64,000 bases of DNA from Dyadobacter jiangsuensis (lineage in GTDB: Bacteria; Bacteroidota; Bacteroidia; Cytophagales; Spirosomataceae). The stretch is from contig NZ_PYAS01000013.1 of assembly GCF_003014695.1 (NCBI RefSeq), forward strand, positions 62,001-126,000, given 5' to 3'. Position 1 is the stretch's first letter. Every line of letters begins with the position of its first letter. Below are positions 33,869-42,489 of the stretch, piece after piece. A program made the position numbers and the translations under genes. The notes beneath the pieces are model-generated. The model searched no databases, was not told the origin of the DNA, and saw only the letters and a program-made list of their open reading frames with translations.

Positions 33869-35133
33869 CCATACCAATCGCCCCACCAGTATTGCAACTT
33901 TTTCCTGATCTCTTCCTCCCGTGCATTTCTGCCCGGTTCGAAGAATCTCGTCCCTTTCAACTCGTCGGGAAGAAAATCCTGTTTCGCGAAATTTCCTTCA
34001 AAATCGTGCGAATACTTGTAGTCTTTTCCATAACCGATTTGCTTCATCAGCTTCGTAGGCGCATTACGCAAGTGCAGGGGCACGGGCAGGTGCGCCGTGC
34101 GCGTAGCAGCCTCGATCGCCTCGCCGATCGCCATGTAGCTTGCATTGCTTTTCGGGGATGTGGCAAGGTAAACGGCCGTTTGGGAAAGAATAATGCGGCA
34201 TTCGGGATAGCCGATCACATTCACAGCCTGCATACAGGCGTTAGCCATGATCATAGCTGTCGGGTTAGCAGTCCCGATGTCCTCAGAGGCCATAATGAGC
34301 ATCCTGCGGGCAATGAACGACGGGTCCTCACCCGCGACGATCATTCGCGCCATCCAATAGACCGCACCGTTAGGATCGCTACCGCGGAGAGACTTGATGA
34401 ATGCCGAAATAATATCGTAATGCTGCTCGCCCGACTTGTCGTAACGAGCAATATTCTGTTGGGCGACCTCGGTCACCCACTCGTCGGTGATTTCAATTTT
34501 TTTGGCGTCACCTTTGCCGAGTACCACCAACTCCAGCAAGTTCAGCAGCTTCCTGCCGTCACCGCCGGAAAGGCGCATTAATGCATCATAGGACTTGAAT
34601 TTGATATTCTTTTCTTTCAGCCACGGATCTTTTTCCAGCGCACGGGCAATGAGATCCTTCAATTCTTTTTCTCCGAATGCTTCGAGAATATAAACCTGGC
34701 AGCGCGAGAGCAATGCGGAGTTGATTTCAAATGACGGGTTTTCGGTCGTAGCACCAATCAGGGTAACCTGACCTTTTTCTACCGCGCCGAGCAATGCGTC
34801 CTGCTGACTCTTATTATAGCGATGGATTTCGTCGATAAAAAGAATTGCCGGAAACAAGCCGGAAGGACGGGCAAGTACTTCACGCAGATCTTTTACACCG
34901 GAGCTGATCGCGCTCAGGTTGTAGAATTGCCGTTTGGTGGTTTCGGCAATGAGTAAAGCGAGGGTAGTTTTCCCCACACCGGGAGGTCCCCAGAAAATCA
35001 TCGAGGGAATCGCATTCTGCAAAATGGCCCTCCGCAATGGTCCTTTAGGGCCGAGTAACTTTTCCTGCCCTACGAAATCGTCGAGGGTCCGCGGGCGAAG
35101 GCGTTCGGCGAGGGGCGTGGTAATGGTGTTCAT
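33862..35133 (-). CDS. rarA: Replication-associated recombination protein A (AAA+ ATPase)
   Basis: RarA (MgsA) is a clamp-loader-like AAA+ ATPase that acts at stalled replication forks. From the ATG at 35133 it is 423 residues, the usual length. It starts PLAERLRPRTLDDFVGQEKLLG, with Walker A GPPGVGKT (49-56), Walker B ILFIDE (from about 97) followed by IHRYNKSQQDALL, sensor 1 IGATTENPSFE and the C-terminal tetramerisation part (DPNGAVYWMARMIVAGEDPSFIARR). A GTG 48 bp upstream gives an N-terminus foreign to the family. It is on its own between the ECF sigma gene's terminator and the convergent 84-residue gene. Confidence 0.97.
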   Translation of the reverse strand: MNTITTPLAERLRPRTLDDFVGQEKLLGPKGPLRRAILQNAIPSMIFWGPPGVGKTTLALLIAETTKRQFYNLSAISSGVKDLREVLARPSGLFPAILFIDEIHRYNKSQQDALLGAVEKGQVTLIGATTENPSFEINSALLSRCQVYILEAFGEKELKDLIARALEKDPWLKEKNIKFKSYDALMRLSGGDGRKLLNLLELVVLGKGDAKKIEITDEWVTEVAQQNIARYDKSGEQHYDIISAFIKSLRGSDPNGAVYWMARMIVAGEDPSFIARRMLIMASEDIGTANPTAMIMANACMQAVNVIGYPECRIILSQTAVYLATSPKSNASYMAIGEAIEAATRTAHLPVPLHLRNAPTKLMKQIGYGKDYKYSHDFEGNFAKQDFLPDELKGTRFFEPGRNAREEEIRKKLQYWWGDWYGY

Positions 35134-35181
35134 GGGTGAAGTGTCGCAATTTAGCTTGTCAATGTAAGGCAAATTTAACAC

Positions 35182-35212
35182 AAAAAAAGCGCGGCATTGT
35201 TCGCCACGCTTT
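35182..35212 (-). terminator. Rho-independent terminator after the ECF sigma gene
   Basis: A 10-bp stem with one wobble pair (arms 35203-35212 and 35186-35195) is followed on the minus strand by a run of T. Confidence 0.75.
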
Positions 35213-35247
35213 CTATGAATGTATTTAAACGTTTAAACAGACCCCTA

Positions 35248-35829
35248 TCAAAAAGTCAGTCTGTCGAGCGTCATCTGCTTTTTCAGGTTACCCAACGCAC
35301 CAAAAACCAGGTTATACACCGATTGTATATTTATTTTCATCAAATCTGCGATCTCGTGGTTATTAAGGTTCATGTAGAATTTGAGGAAGATCGCCTCGCG
35401 CTGGCGGCGTGGCAGGCCGTTGATGGCCACATTCAGGTGCTGGTTGGTAGATTCGAACTCTTCTTCCGAAATCAGGTGGTTCTCGTGGGACGGGGTGTTG
35501 ATATGCCAGTACTCAACCGGGATATCTTCATTGCTGGTATGCTTTTGTTGTGCATTCAAATGGCGGACCAATTTGCGTTTGATGGAGGCCATCAGGTAAA
35601 AGCGAACCGAGGTGGTGTCACCGAGCGTCATGCGGTTTCTCCATAACTCTACAAACAAATCGTGGATACAATCCTTGATGAGCGGCTTGTCGATCGTGAA
35701 TTGCGAACAGTACTGGTAAAGAATGTGAACGTAAGAGCGGTAGAGGCATGCGTAGGCATTTTCATCGCCTTTTCTGAACTGATCCCAAAAACAGAGTTCT
35801 TCTTCTTGCTTGTAGCGTAGGTGAGCCAT
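35248..35829 (-). CDS. ECF-type RNA polymerase sigma-70 factor
   Basis: This 193-residue protein has sigma region 2 (ENAYACLYRSYVHILYQYC, DCIHDLFVELWRNR) and region 4 (LPRRQREAIFLKFYMNLNNHEIADLMKINIQSVYNLVFGALGNLKK). It belongs to the Bacteroidota group of ECF factors that often pair with a FecR-type anti-sigma factor and a susC gene, but neither is adjacent, so it is an orphan here. A 15-nt symmetric sequence (AATAATG-T-CATTATT, 35871-35885) lies upstream. It has its own terminator. Confidence 0.93.
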   Translation of the reverse strand: MAHLRYKQEEELCFWDQFRKGDENAYACLYRSYVHILYQYCSQFTIDKPLIKDCIHDLFVELWRNRMTLGDTTSVRFYLMASIKRKLVRHLNAQQKHTSNEDIPVEYWHINTPSHENHLISEEEFESTNQHLNVAINGLPRRQREAIFLKFYMNLNNHEIADLMKINIQSVYNLVFGALGNLKKQMTLDRLTF

Positions 35830-35988
35830 TGTTTGGAAAGGATTTGGAATTGGGGTTAGGAATGATTGTGAATAATGTCATTATTACACTTGTAAATATA
35901 TTTATAAAAAAACATATTTTAAAAATATTTTCATCATAAAATTATATTTCAAAGGTTAATGATACTATTTCCTGAAAATCGCTGCTTT

Positions 35989-37617
35989 TTATAACGTTAG
36001 CGCGGTAAACTTGAAATTTTCCCCGTCAAAAAGGCCCTTATCGCTTAGTTTTAGCGAGGGGATCACCAGTAATGCCATGAAAGACAGCGACATAAACGGT
36101 GATTTTAATGTTGACCCGAGCGTGTTTTTTACAAAACGATCGATGTTCGTGTAACTTTCGGCCACTTCATATCCATTCCGGTCGGTCATCAACCCGGCGA
36201 TCGGAAGCCCGATCAAATGCTCCGATCCTGCTCCCACAGCTGACAATCCGCCCCGCGCTTCAACGACCAGATTCACAGCCCGCGCAATACTTTCGTCGTC
36301 ACACCCTATACCTATTATATTGTGCGAATCATGCGCGACCGACGAGGCCAACGCGCCCTGCTTCAATCCGAAATTGCGGATGAATGCGATGGCAGGCGGC
36401 GCAGGCGAATAGCGGTTTACGACCACCACCTTCAATACGTCTTTTTCAAGGTCAGGTACTACTGCACCGCCAACAATTTTTGCGTCCGTTATCCACTCAT
36501 TTGTAACCAATTGACCATCCATTGCCTCGATCACCCTGATCCTCGTTTCAGAATTTTTTGCCGGATATTTGAAATCCGAAGCAATTTTGAGCCCGCATTC
36601 AAAACGGTTGGGATGCGCGCTGCGTAAATCGGGGATTAGTGAGGTTCCGTCCTTCGCTACCAGTTCGCCATCGATCCAGGTTTCGAGGATATTGAATGCA
36701 TTTGCATTATCAATTAATATAAAATCAGCGGCGTCACCTTTGCGTAGCAATCCTACATCCAGTCTATAATGAGTTACGGGGTTAATGCACGCGGCTTGCA
36801 ATACATTCCAGAAGTCGTATCCGAGCGCGAGCGCCCGTTTGACAAGCACATTAATATGTCCCTCAACGAGATTGTCGGGATGCTTGTCGTCGGAGCAGAA
36901 CATAATACGGTCCGGAAACTCGTCTATCAACGGAATCAACGCCTCGAAATTCCGGGCCGCACTGCCCTCCCGGATCAGGATTTTTACCCCATAATCGATT
37001 TTCTCGCGCGCCTCCACGTAAGTGAAGCATTCGTGATCGGTGCTGATGCCGTAGCCCGCATATTGTTTTGCTGTCTCCCCGCGAAGGCCTGGCGCATGGC
37101 CGTCTATTACCTTATTATAGCGTTTTGCCCAATTGATTTTCGCCATCATGTCGGGATCTTCATTGAGTACCCCCGGGAAATTCATCACTTCCGCGAGATA
37201 ACCGATATCATTGCTGGCCAGCAGTTCGCCTACCTGATCTGCATCCACGATGGCACCGGCCGTTTCAAAAATCGTAGCAGGAACGCACGAAGGAGCGCCG
37301 AAGCAGAATTTGAACGGCACGCGTTTCCCGTCTTCAATCATGAAATCTACGCCTTGCACACCCAGCACATTCGCGATTTCGTGAGGGTCGGACACCGTCG
37401 CGATCGTCCCATGTACCACCGCGAGCCTCGCAAACTGGGCGGGTGTGAGCATCGAGCTCTCCACGTGCACGTGTGCATCAGTGAAGCCGGGCAGTATATA
37501 GGGTAGGGAAGGGTTCTCGGGGCCGATGATATCGATTTGGGAAATACGCTTTTCCGAAATGCGGATTTCGGCTTCCCGGATGGTCTTCTCGAAGATATTG
37601 ATCAGGTTGGCTTTCAT
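35989..37617 (-). CDS. ade: Adenine deaminase
   Basis: This 542-residue amidohydrolase-superfamily enzyme converts adenine to hypoxanthine and ammonia in purine salvage. It has the metal-binding GFTDAHVHVESSML, VSDPHEIANV, the GHAPGLRG and STDHECFT motifs, FCSDDKHPDNL and the late SVAHDSHNIIGIGCDD segment that is specific to adenine deaminases. It is slightly shorter than many homologues. The start overlaps the stop of the AraC-type gene by 4 bp (ATGA), so the two are translationally coupled, an odd pairing for a purine enzyme. Confidence 0.96.
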   Translation of the reverse strand: MKANLINIFEKTIREAEIRISEKRISQIDIIGPENPSLPYILPGFTDAHVHVESSMLTPAQFARLAVVHGTIATVSDPHEIANVLGVQGVDFMIEDGKRVPFKFCFGAPSCVPATIFETAGAIVDADQVGELLASNDIGYLAEVMNFPGVLNEDPDMMAKINWAKRYNKVIDGHAPGLRGETAKQYAGYGISTDHECFTYVEAREKIDYGVKILIREGSAARNFEALIPLIDEFPDRIMFCSDDKHPDNLVEGHINVLVKRALALGYDFWNVLQAACINPVTHYRLDVGLLRKGDAADFILIDNANAFNILETWIDGELVAKDGTSLIPDLRSAHPNRFECGLKIASDFKYPAKNSETRIRVIEAMDGQLVTNEWITDAKIVGGAVVPDLEKDVLKVVVVNRYSPAPPAIAFIRNFGLKQGALASSVAHDSHNIIGIGCDDESIARAVNLVVEARGGLSAVGAGSEHLIGLPIAGLMTDRNGYEVAESYTNIDRFVKNTLGSTLKSPFMSLSFMALLVIPSLKLSDKGLFDGENFKFTALTL

Positions 37618-38522
37618 AAGGTTGTGTTAAATGCGGGCAAATGGCCGGAGATGGGAATCTTGCGAAATTCCTTCTGGTACTGCATCGGGCTTTTGCCGGT
37701 GTGGAGTTTGAAGTATTTGTTGAAGTTGGCAAAATTGTTGAAACCGCTTTCGAAGCAAACCTGCGCCACGGGAATGCGGCTTTCGGAAAGCAGTTTGCAG
37801 GCATGACCGATCCGGAGTTCAAGCAAAAATTGCGAGTAGGTCTTGCGGCTGCGGCTTTTGAAATACCGGCAAAATGAATGCGGGCTGATGTTGGCTACCT
37901 CGGCGATTTCCTCGATCGAAATCTTCTTCTGGAAGTTGGAGATCGAATACTGGTAAATATGGTTGATACGGTCGGTATCGTATTGGTCGTACTCGTTCTG
38001 ATACTGTGTATTGGAGAGGATATTGATCTCCTCGCAGTGAGCCAGCGTTTCGAGTATTTGCATTAAGGAAATAATCGGGTTGCCGTTGGTCTGGTTGAGT
38101 AGCTCGTGCAAAAGCGTTTTCACTTTATCGGTGCCTTCGCCGAGTATCTTCATCCCAAGCCGCGCTTTCACGAGCAAATCGTGGATGGACTTGTTTTCGG
38201 GTAGCGCCAGGAAGTTTTTACCAAAAATTTCTTCCGAAAAATGCACGACGGTAGCCTGTGCATAAAGCTGGCTGCCGCGCTGGAAGTACTTTTCGTCGCA
38301 GCGCCAGTAATGTGGAAGGTTGGGGCCGATCAGCAGCAGGTCGCCGCTCTGAAAACTCCGGATATTGTCGCCTACGAATTGCGTACCGGAGCCCTGTTCG
38401 ATGTGAATGAGCTCTAATTCAGGGTGGTAATGCCATCGGTTGTAAAAGTACAGTACCACGTCGCGGCGGATACTGAAAGACTTTTGTAAGCCCTTTGGGA
38501 CTTTAAGTAGCTGCGGTTTCAC
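37614..38522 (-). CDS. AraC-family transcriptional regulator
   Basis: This 302-residue protein has an N-terminal cupin sensor (WHYHPELELIHIEQGSGTQFVGDN, SGDLLLIGPNLPHYW) and a C-terminal double HTH (ISIEEIAEVANISPHSFCRYFKSRSRKTYSQFLLELRIGHACKLL, IPVAQVCFESGFNNFANFNKYFKLHTGKSPMQYQKEF). The start is GTG at 38522, forced by an in-frame TAA two codons upstream. It is divergent from the UxaA-family dehydratase across 175 bp, so it probably controls that sugar-acid operon as well as the coupled ade gene. The cupin suggests a sugar-type ligand. Confidence 0.93.
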   Translation of the reverse strand: MKPQLLKVPKGLQKSFSIRRDVVLYFYNRWHYHPELELIHIEQGSGTQFVGDNIRSFQSGDLLLIGPNLPHYWRCDEKYFQRGSQLYAQATVVHFSEEIFGKNFLALPENKSIHDLLVKARLGMKILGEGTDKVKTLLHELLNQTNGNPIISLMQILETLAHCEEINILSNTQYQNEYDQYDTDRINHIYQYSISNFQKKISIEEIAEVANISPHSFCRYFKSRSRKTYSQFLLELRIGHACKLLSESRIPVAQVCFESGFNNFANFNKYFKLHTGKSPMQYQKEFRKIPISGHLPAFNTTL

Positions 38523-38697
38523 AAATAATTACATGATTAAAACCGTTAAAGAGAAATATATGCCAATATAGTTGAAAAATTTGCTAATGTCTGAGTTCAT
38601 TGTATTCAAATAATTCTGTTGTTTTGCTGATATATTCTATTTGGCATCATTGAAAACCAGTGGAATATACCAGATTACCATTCACCTGAACATTAAT

Positions 38698-40350
38698 ATG
38701 GCGTCCCAATTTCTGAAAGTTCACCCTTCCGATAATGTTATCGTGGCATTGCGCGACCAGCCCGCGGGCTCGGACGTGACGTACGAGGGGAATCTCTACA
38801 ATCTTCAATACGGCGTTTCGGCCAAGCATAAATTTGTCACAGAGGATATCGAAACCGGCGGCGCCATCATCATGTACGGCGTGCTCGTAGGCCGGGCTAC
38901 CCAGCCGATCAAAAAAGGTGAGCCGATTACGACATTCAACCTGAAACATGACGCGCACGATTACAGTACTGCTAATCGCCAGCCGTATTCTTATACCCAG
39001 CCGGATGTAAGCCACTGGCAAAACCGGACTTTCAAAGGTTACCACCGCCAAGACGGCCGCGTAGGGACTTATAACTACTGGCTCGTGGTACCGTTGGTGT
39101 TCTGCGAAAACCGCAACGTACTGATCATGAAGGACGCATTCGAGCGCGAGCTTGGCTATGCGCAAACCGATATGTACCGCGACCAGGTACGCGAGTTCCT
39201 GCATTTGTATCAGCAGGGCGATATGCGCACGATCAAAAACCTGGAAACTTTCGTAGACGCGCCAGCTGCAAAAAGGAAACCGGAACGACCGTTCAAGAAT
39301 GTGGATGGCGTTAAGTTCCTCACGCACGAAGGCGGATGCGGTGGTACGCGTCTGGATGCGAATACATTGTGCTCGCTATTCGCAGCTTATGCCGTGCACC
39401 CGAATGTGGCAGGTATTACGGTACTGAGCCTGGGTTGTCAGAACTCGGAGCTGAAAACGCTGGAAGACGAAATCCGCAAGCGCGACCCGCATTTCAATAA
39501 GCCGTTCTTTGCATTCGAGCATCAGAAGGGCACCGAGTACTCGCTTATGTCGGGTGCTATCAAGGAAACTTTCATGGGCTTGACCAAAATCAATGAATTC
39601 GAACGTTCGGATGCGCCGCTTTCCAAACTTTCAGTAGGTCTGAAATGCGGTGGATCGGATGGATTCTCGGGTATTTCAGCCAACCCGGTATTGGGTCATT
39701 TGTCCGATCTGGTCGTTGGTTTGGGCGGACAAACGCTTCTTGCGGAATTCCCTGAACTGAATGGGGTAGAGCAGGAGTTGCTCAACCGCTGTGTGACCGA
39801 AGAAAAAGCCGCGAAATTCGAAAAACTAATGCGCGACTACGCCGGCAAAGCTGAGGCAGTAGGTTCCGCATTTGCATTCAACCCTTCACCGGGTAATATC
39901 AAGGACGGCCTCATCACCGACGCCATCAAATCAGCCGGAGCAGCAAAAAAAGGTGGTAATGCCTACGTTTCCGACGTTTTGAACTACACCGAACGTGCAA
40001 CGGAGTCAGGTTTGCACCTGGTGTGCACGCCTGGCAACGACGTGGAAGCAACTACGGGTCAAACCGCCGCAGGTGCGAACATTATCCTGTTCACCACCGG
40101 CCTCGGCACCCCGACGGGTAACCCGATCTGCCCGGTAGCGAAAGTGGCCACCAACTCCGCGCTCGCCCAGCGCATGCCCGACGTGATCGACTTCGATTGC
40201 GGGCCGGTAGTAGATGGTACGCAATCCATTGAGCAGAATGCAGAAGCACTTCTGGATTATGTTATCAAGGTAGCCAGCGGCGAACTCACCAAAGCGCAGC
40301 AACTCGGTCAGGACGATTTTATCCCCTGGAAACGCGGCGTTTCGCTATAA
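38698..40350 (+). CDS. UxaA-family sugar-acid dehydratase (altronate/L-fuconate type)
   Basis: This 550-residue protein is a full-length UxaA: an N-terminal SAF domain (residues ~1-95, MASQFLKVHPSDNVIVALRD…) and the catalytic dehydratase domain with KGYHRQDGRVGTYNYW, THEGGCGGTRLDA, VLSLGCQNSE, GLKCGGSDGFSGISANP and the end GLGTPTGNPICPVAKVATNS. UxaA dehydrates D-altronate in E. coli, but in the Campylobacter jejuni fucose locus UxaA-type proteins are placed as the sugar-acid dehydratase. The downstream SDR, FAH hydrolase and COG3618 lactonase argue for L-fuconate or a related acid here. The ATG at 38698 is chosen over an upstream TTG. Confidence 0.9.
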   Translation: MASQFLKVHPSDNVIVALRDQPAGSDVTYEGNLYNLQYGVSAKHKFVTEDIETGGAIIMYGVLVGRATQPIKKGEPITTFNLKHDAHDYSTANRQPYSYTQPDVSHWQNRTFKGYHRQDGRVGTYNYWLVVPLVFCENRNVLIMKDAFERELGYAQTDMYRDQVREFLHLYQQGDMRTIKNLETFVDAPAAKRKPERPFKNVDGVKFLTHEGGCGGTRLDANTLCSLFAAYAVHPNVAGITVLSLGCQNSELKTLEDEIRKRDPHFNKPFFAFEHQKGTEYSLMSGAIKETFMGLTKINEFERSDAPLSKLSVGLKCGGSDGFSGISANPVLGHLSDLVVGLGGQTLLAEFPELNGVEQELLNRCVTEEKAAKFEKLMRDYAGKAEAVGSAFAFNPSPGNIKDGLITDAIKSAGAAKKGGNAYVSDVLNYTERATESGLHLVCTPGNDVEATTGQTAAGANIILFTTGLGTPTGNPICPVAKVATNSALAQRMPDVIDFDCGPVVDGTQSIEQNAEALLDYVIKVASGELTKAQQLGQDDFIPWKRGVSL

Positions 40351-40382
40351 TAGCCCGAACCGGCGTAACCGCTAACTCTTTT

Positions 40383-40402
40383 CCGTCGGTTAAAACCGAC
40401 GG
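40383..40402. repeat. Short perfect hairpin (REP-like)
   Basis: Nine-bp arms CCGTCGGTT and AACCGACGG enclose two A. It has no T-run and lies between the dehydratase and SDR genes. Hairpins of this kind are scattered in related genomes, as far as I know, but their role is unclear. Confidence 0.6.
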
Positions 40403-40446
40403 TACTAGAGTAGCAAAAATTTCTTAGAAAGAAGCAAAATCTATTG

Positions 40447-40467
40447 CCGGGGGTTTTTAACCCCCGG
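40447..40467. repeat. Short perfect hairpin (REP-like), second
   Basis: Nine-bp arms CCGGGGGTT and AACCCCCGG enclose three T, 44 bp after the first hairpin. It shares the central GGTT/AACC with it but has a different stem. Confidence 0.6.
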
Positions 40468-40553
40468 ATCCAGAGCAAAAGAAAAGCAAAAGCCTTTGTT
40501 CAAAAGCATAAAGACAGCTATCAAAGAAGCTAATATTAAAGAAGTAACTATCT

Positions 40554-41327
40554 ATGTTTAATCTAGCAGGAAAAACAGCACTGGTAACCGGCGGAGCGAG
40601 CGGGATCGGACTAGCGATCTCCAAAACTTTCGCAAAACAGGGAGCTTATGTGCACATTCTGGAACTTAATATCGATCTGGCCAACCAGGTAGTGAGTGAA
40701 ATCACGGCGGAAGGCGGACAGGCGGAGGCACACGCACTGGACATCTCCAAACAAGCAGATGTAGTGAACGCGATCAACGCCATTGCGGCGAAGCATGCAA
40801 TCAATATCCTGGTCAACAATGCGGGGATCGCGCACATAGGTAAGGCGGACACTACCGCTGAAATCGATTTTGACAGGGTGATTAATATCAATGTCAAAGG
40901 CGTTTACAACTGCCTGATGGCCACCATTCCGCACCTGAAAACCAATGGCGGAGGGGTGATTCTGAACATGGCTTCCATTGCGGCAACAGTAGGAATACCC
41001 GACCGCTTTGCTTATTCTACTGCAAAAGGTGCGGTTTACTCCATGACATTGTCGGTGGCCCGCGATTACCTGGCCGACGGTATCCGCTGCAACAGCATCT
41101 CGCCGGCCCGTGTGCATACACCGTTCGTGGATGGTTTTATTTCCAAAAACTACCCGGGAAAAGAGCAGGAAATGTTTGAAAAACTGTCCAAAACCCAGCC
41201 TATTGGCCGTATGGCGAAGCCGGAGGAAATCGGTGCATTGGCATTATACCTGTGCTCAGACGAAGCAGGATTTATCACCGGTTGCGATTATCTGATCGAC
41301 GGCGGTTTTGAAAAATTGAATAATTAA
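40554..41327 (+). CDS. SDR oxidoreductase, probable 2-keto-3-deoxy-L-fuconate dehydrogenase
   Basis: This 257-residue short-chain dehydrogenase has the cofactor motif TGGASGIG (12-19), NNAG (88-91), catalytic Ser141, Tyr154 and Lys158, and the segment SISPARVHTPFVDGF. The latter, with its Arg before HTPF, is characteristic of the 2-keto-3-deoxy-L-fuconate dehydrogenase and DHRS6 group as I recall it. The product, a 2,4-diketo acid, would be the substrate of the FAH-family hydrolase encoded next. An alternative is L-fucose dehydrogenase, which is also an SDR in some bacteria. It is preceded by the double hairpin region. Confidence 0.85.
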   Translation: MFNLAGKTALVTGGASGIGLAISKTFAKQGAYVHILELNIDLANQVVSEITAEGGQAEAHALDISKQADVVNAINAIAAKHAINILVNNAGIAHIGKADTTAEIDFDRVININVKGVYNCLMATIPHLKTNGGGVILNMASIAATVGIPDRFAYSTAKGAVYSMTLSVARDYLADGIRCNSISPARVHTPFVDGFISKNYPGKEQEMFEKLSKTQPIGRMAKPEEIGALALYLCSDEAGFITGCDYLIDGGFEKLNN

Positions 41328-41385
41328 TATAACCCTATAACCTAATCAGGCCGACGGCCCATTACCCGACGCCAGACTATATATT

Positions 41386-42252
41386 ATGAAACTTTTTCGA
41401 TTTGGTGCATTTGAAAATGAAAAGCCGGGCGTAGAATTGGCCGACGGTACGAAACTGGATGTTTCGGCATTTGGTGAAGATTATAACGAAAAATTCTTTG
41501 CGACCGACGGTATCGCGCGTTTGGCGGCCTGGCTGGACACTAATGCGGCTTCCGCACCGAAAGTGGAGGAAGGTTTCCGTTATGGTTCCTGCGTGGCACG
41601 TCCTTCCAAGATTGTTTGTATTGGTATGAACTATGCCAAACATGCCTACGAATCGGGAGCGACGGAGCTGCCGAAAGAGCCGATCATTTTCTTCAAATCA
41701 ACCACTGCATTGTGCGGTCCATTCGACCAGGTGATTATCCCTAGAAATTCGGAGAAAACCGACTGGGAAGTGGAGCTGGCGGTGGTAATCGGTAAAAAAG
41801 CAAGCTATGTGGACGAGGCCAATGCATTGGATTACGTGGCTGGTTATGCAGTTCACAACGACTATTCGGAACGGGCGTTCCAAATGGAGCGCGGCGGACA
41901 ATGGGTGAAAGGTAAAAGCAATGATACCTTCGCGCCACTGGGACCTTACATGGTAACTGCCGACGAAGTGGGCAATGCGAACGCTCTGGACCTGTGGTTA
42001 AGCCTGAATGGTAGGAAAATCCAGGACAGCAACACGTCAGATATGATTTTTCAGATTCCTTTCCTGGTAAGCTACCTGAGCCAGTTCATGACGCTGCTTC
42101 CGGGAGATGTGATTACCACCGGTACACCGGCAGGCGTGGGATTGGGCATGAAGCCGCCTGTTTACCTCAAAGCTGGTGATGTGGTAGAATTGGGTATTGA
42201 AAAACTGGGTTCACAAAAGCAGGAAGCGATTGCCTGGAAGGCGACGGTGTAA
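41386..42252 (+). CDS. FAH-family hydrolase, probable 2,4-diketo-3-deoxy-L-fuconate hydrolase
   Basis: This 288-residue protein belongs to the fumarylacetoacetate hydrolase family: IVCIGMNYAKHAYESG, then EPIIFFKSTTALCGP, the metal ligands in DWEVELAVVIG and VHNDYSER, and the end DVITTGTPAGVGLG. Family members split carbon-carbon bonds of beta-diketo acids. Next to an SDR and a UxaA-type dehydratase it most likely splits 2,4-diketo-3-deoxy-L-fuconate into pyruvate and L-lactate, which agrees with the lut genes downstream. It is followed by the decamer repeat element. Confidence 0.88.
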   Translation: MKLFRFGAFENEKPGVELADGTKLDVSAFGEDYNEKFFATDGIARLAAWLDTNAASAPKVEEGFRYGSCVARPSKIVCIGMNYAKHAYESGATELPKEPIIFFKSTTALCGPFDQVIIPRNSEKTDWEVELAVVIGKKASYVDEANALDYVAGYAVHNDYSERAFQMERGGQWVKGKSNDTFAPLGPYMVTADEVGNANALDLWLSLNGRKIQDSNTSDMIFQIPFLVSYLSQFMTLLPGDVITTGTPAGVGLGMKPPVYLKAGDVVELGIEKLGSQKQEAIAWKATV

Positions 42253-42270
42253 GGGATTCTGCGGCGTTTA

Positions 42271-42460
42271 TGGTCGTTAATAGTCAAGGATGGTCATTTG
42301 TGGTCAAGTGTTGTCATTAGTAGTCATTCGTTGTCAGGTGTTGTCAGGTATAGACAGCCGGTATTGTAATGACAATTTCTGACAACTCTTGACAATGAAT
42401 GACAACGAATGACCACACCTGACAACTCTTAACAATGAATGACAACCCCTGACAAACCCG
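42271..42460. repeat. Inverted pair of decamer arrays (9 + 9 units, 10-bp centre)
   Basis: Positions 42271-42360 are nine consecutive 10-bp units with consensus TNGTCANNNG; a 10-bp centre (42361-42370) follows; positions 42371-42460 are nine 10-bp units with consensus GACAANNNNT, the inverted form. The GTC and GAC cores keep exact 10-bp spacing, with two or three base changes per unit at most in the core. The longest exact inverted match is 14 bp (42323-42336 with 42400-42413). The element fills the gap between the hydrolase and lactonase genes. Confidence 0.85.
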
Positions 42461-42489
42461 AACCAAGTTACCAGTATAGTAAGAAGTAT

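Noticed and set aside
36769..37506. A 245-codon plus-strand frame across the adenine deaminase gene.
   Set aside because: Antisense shadow of ade with no independent motif.
42271..42460. Possible CRISPR array.
   Set aside because: Units are only 10 bp without spacers, the second half is inverted, and no cas gene is present.
42439..42489. Upstream ATG for the lactonase gene.
   Set aside because: It lies in the decamer repeats and the added 17 residues do not belong to the family; the MTIDAHQHFW start at 42490 is typical.
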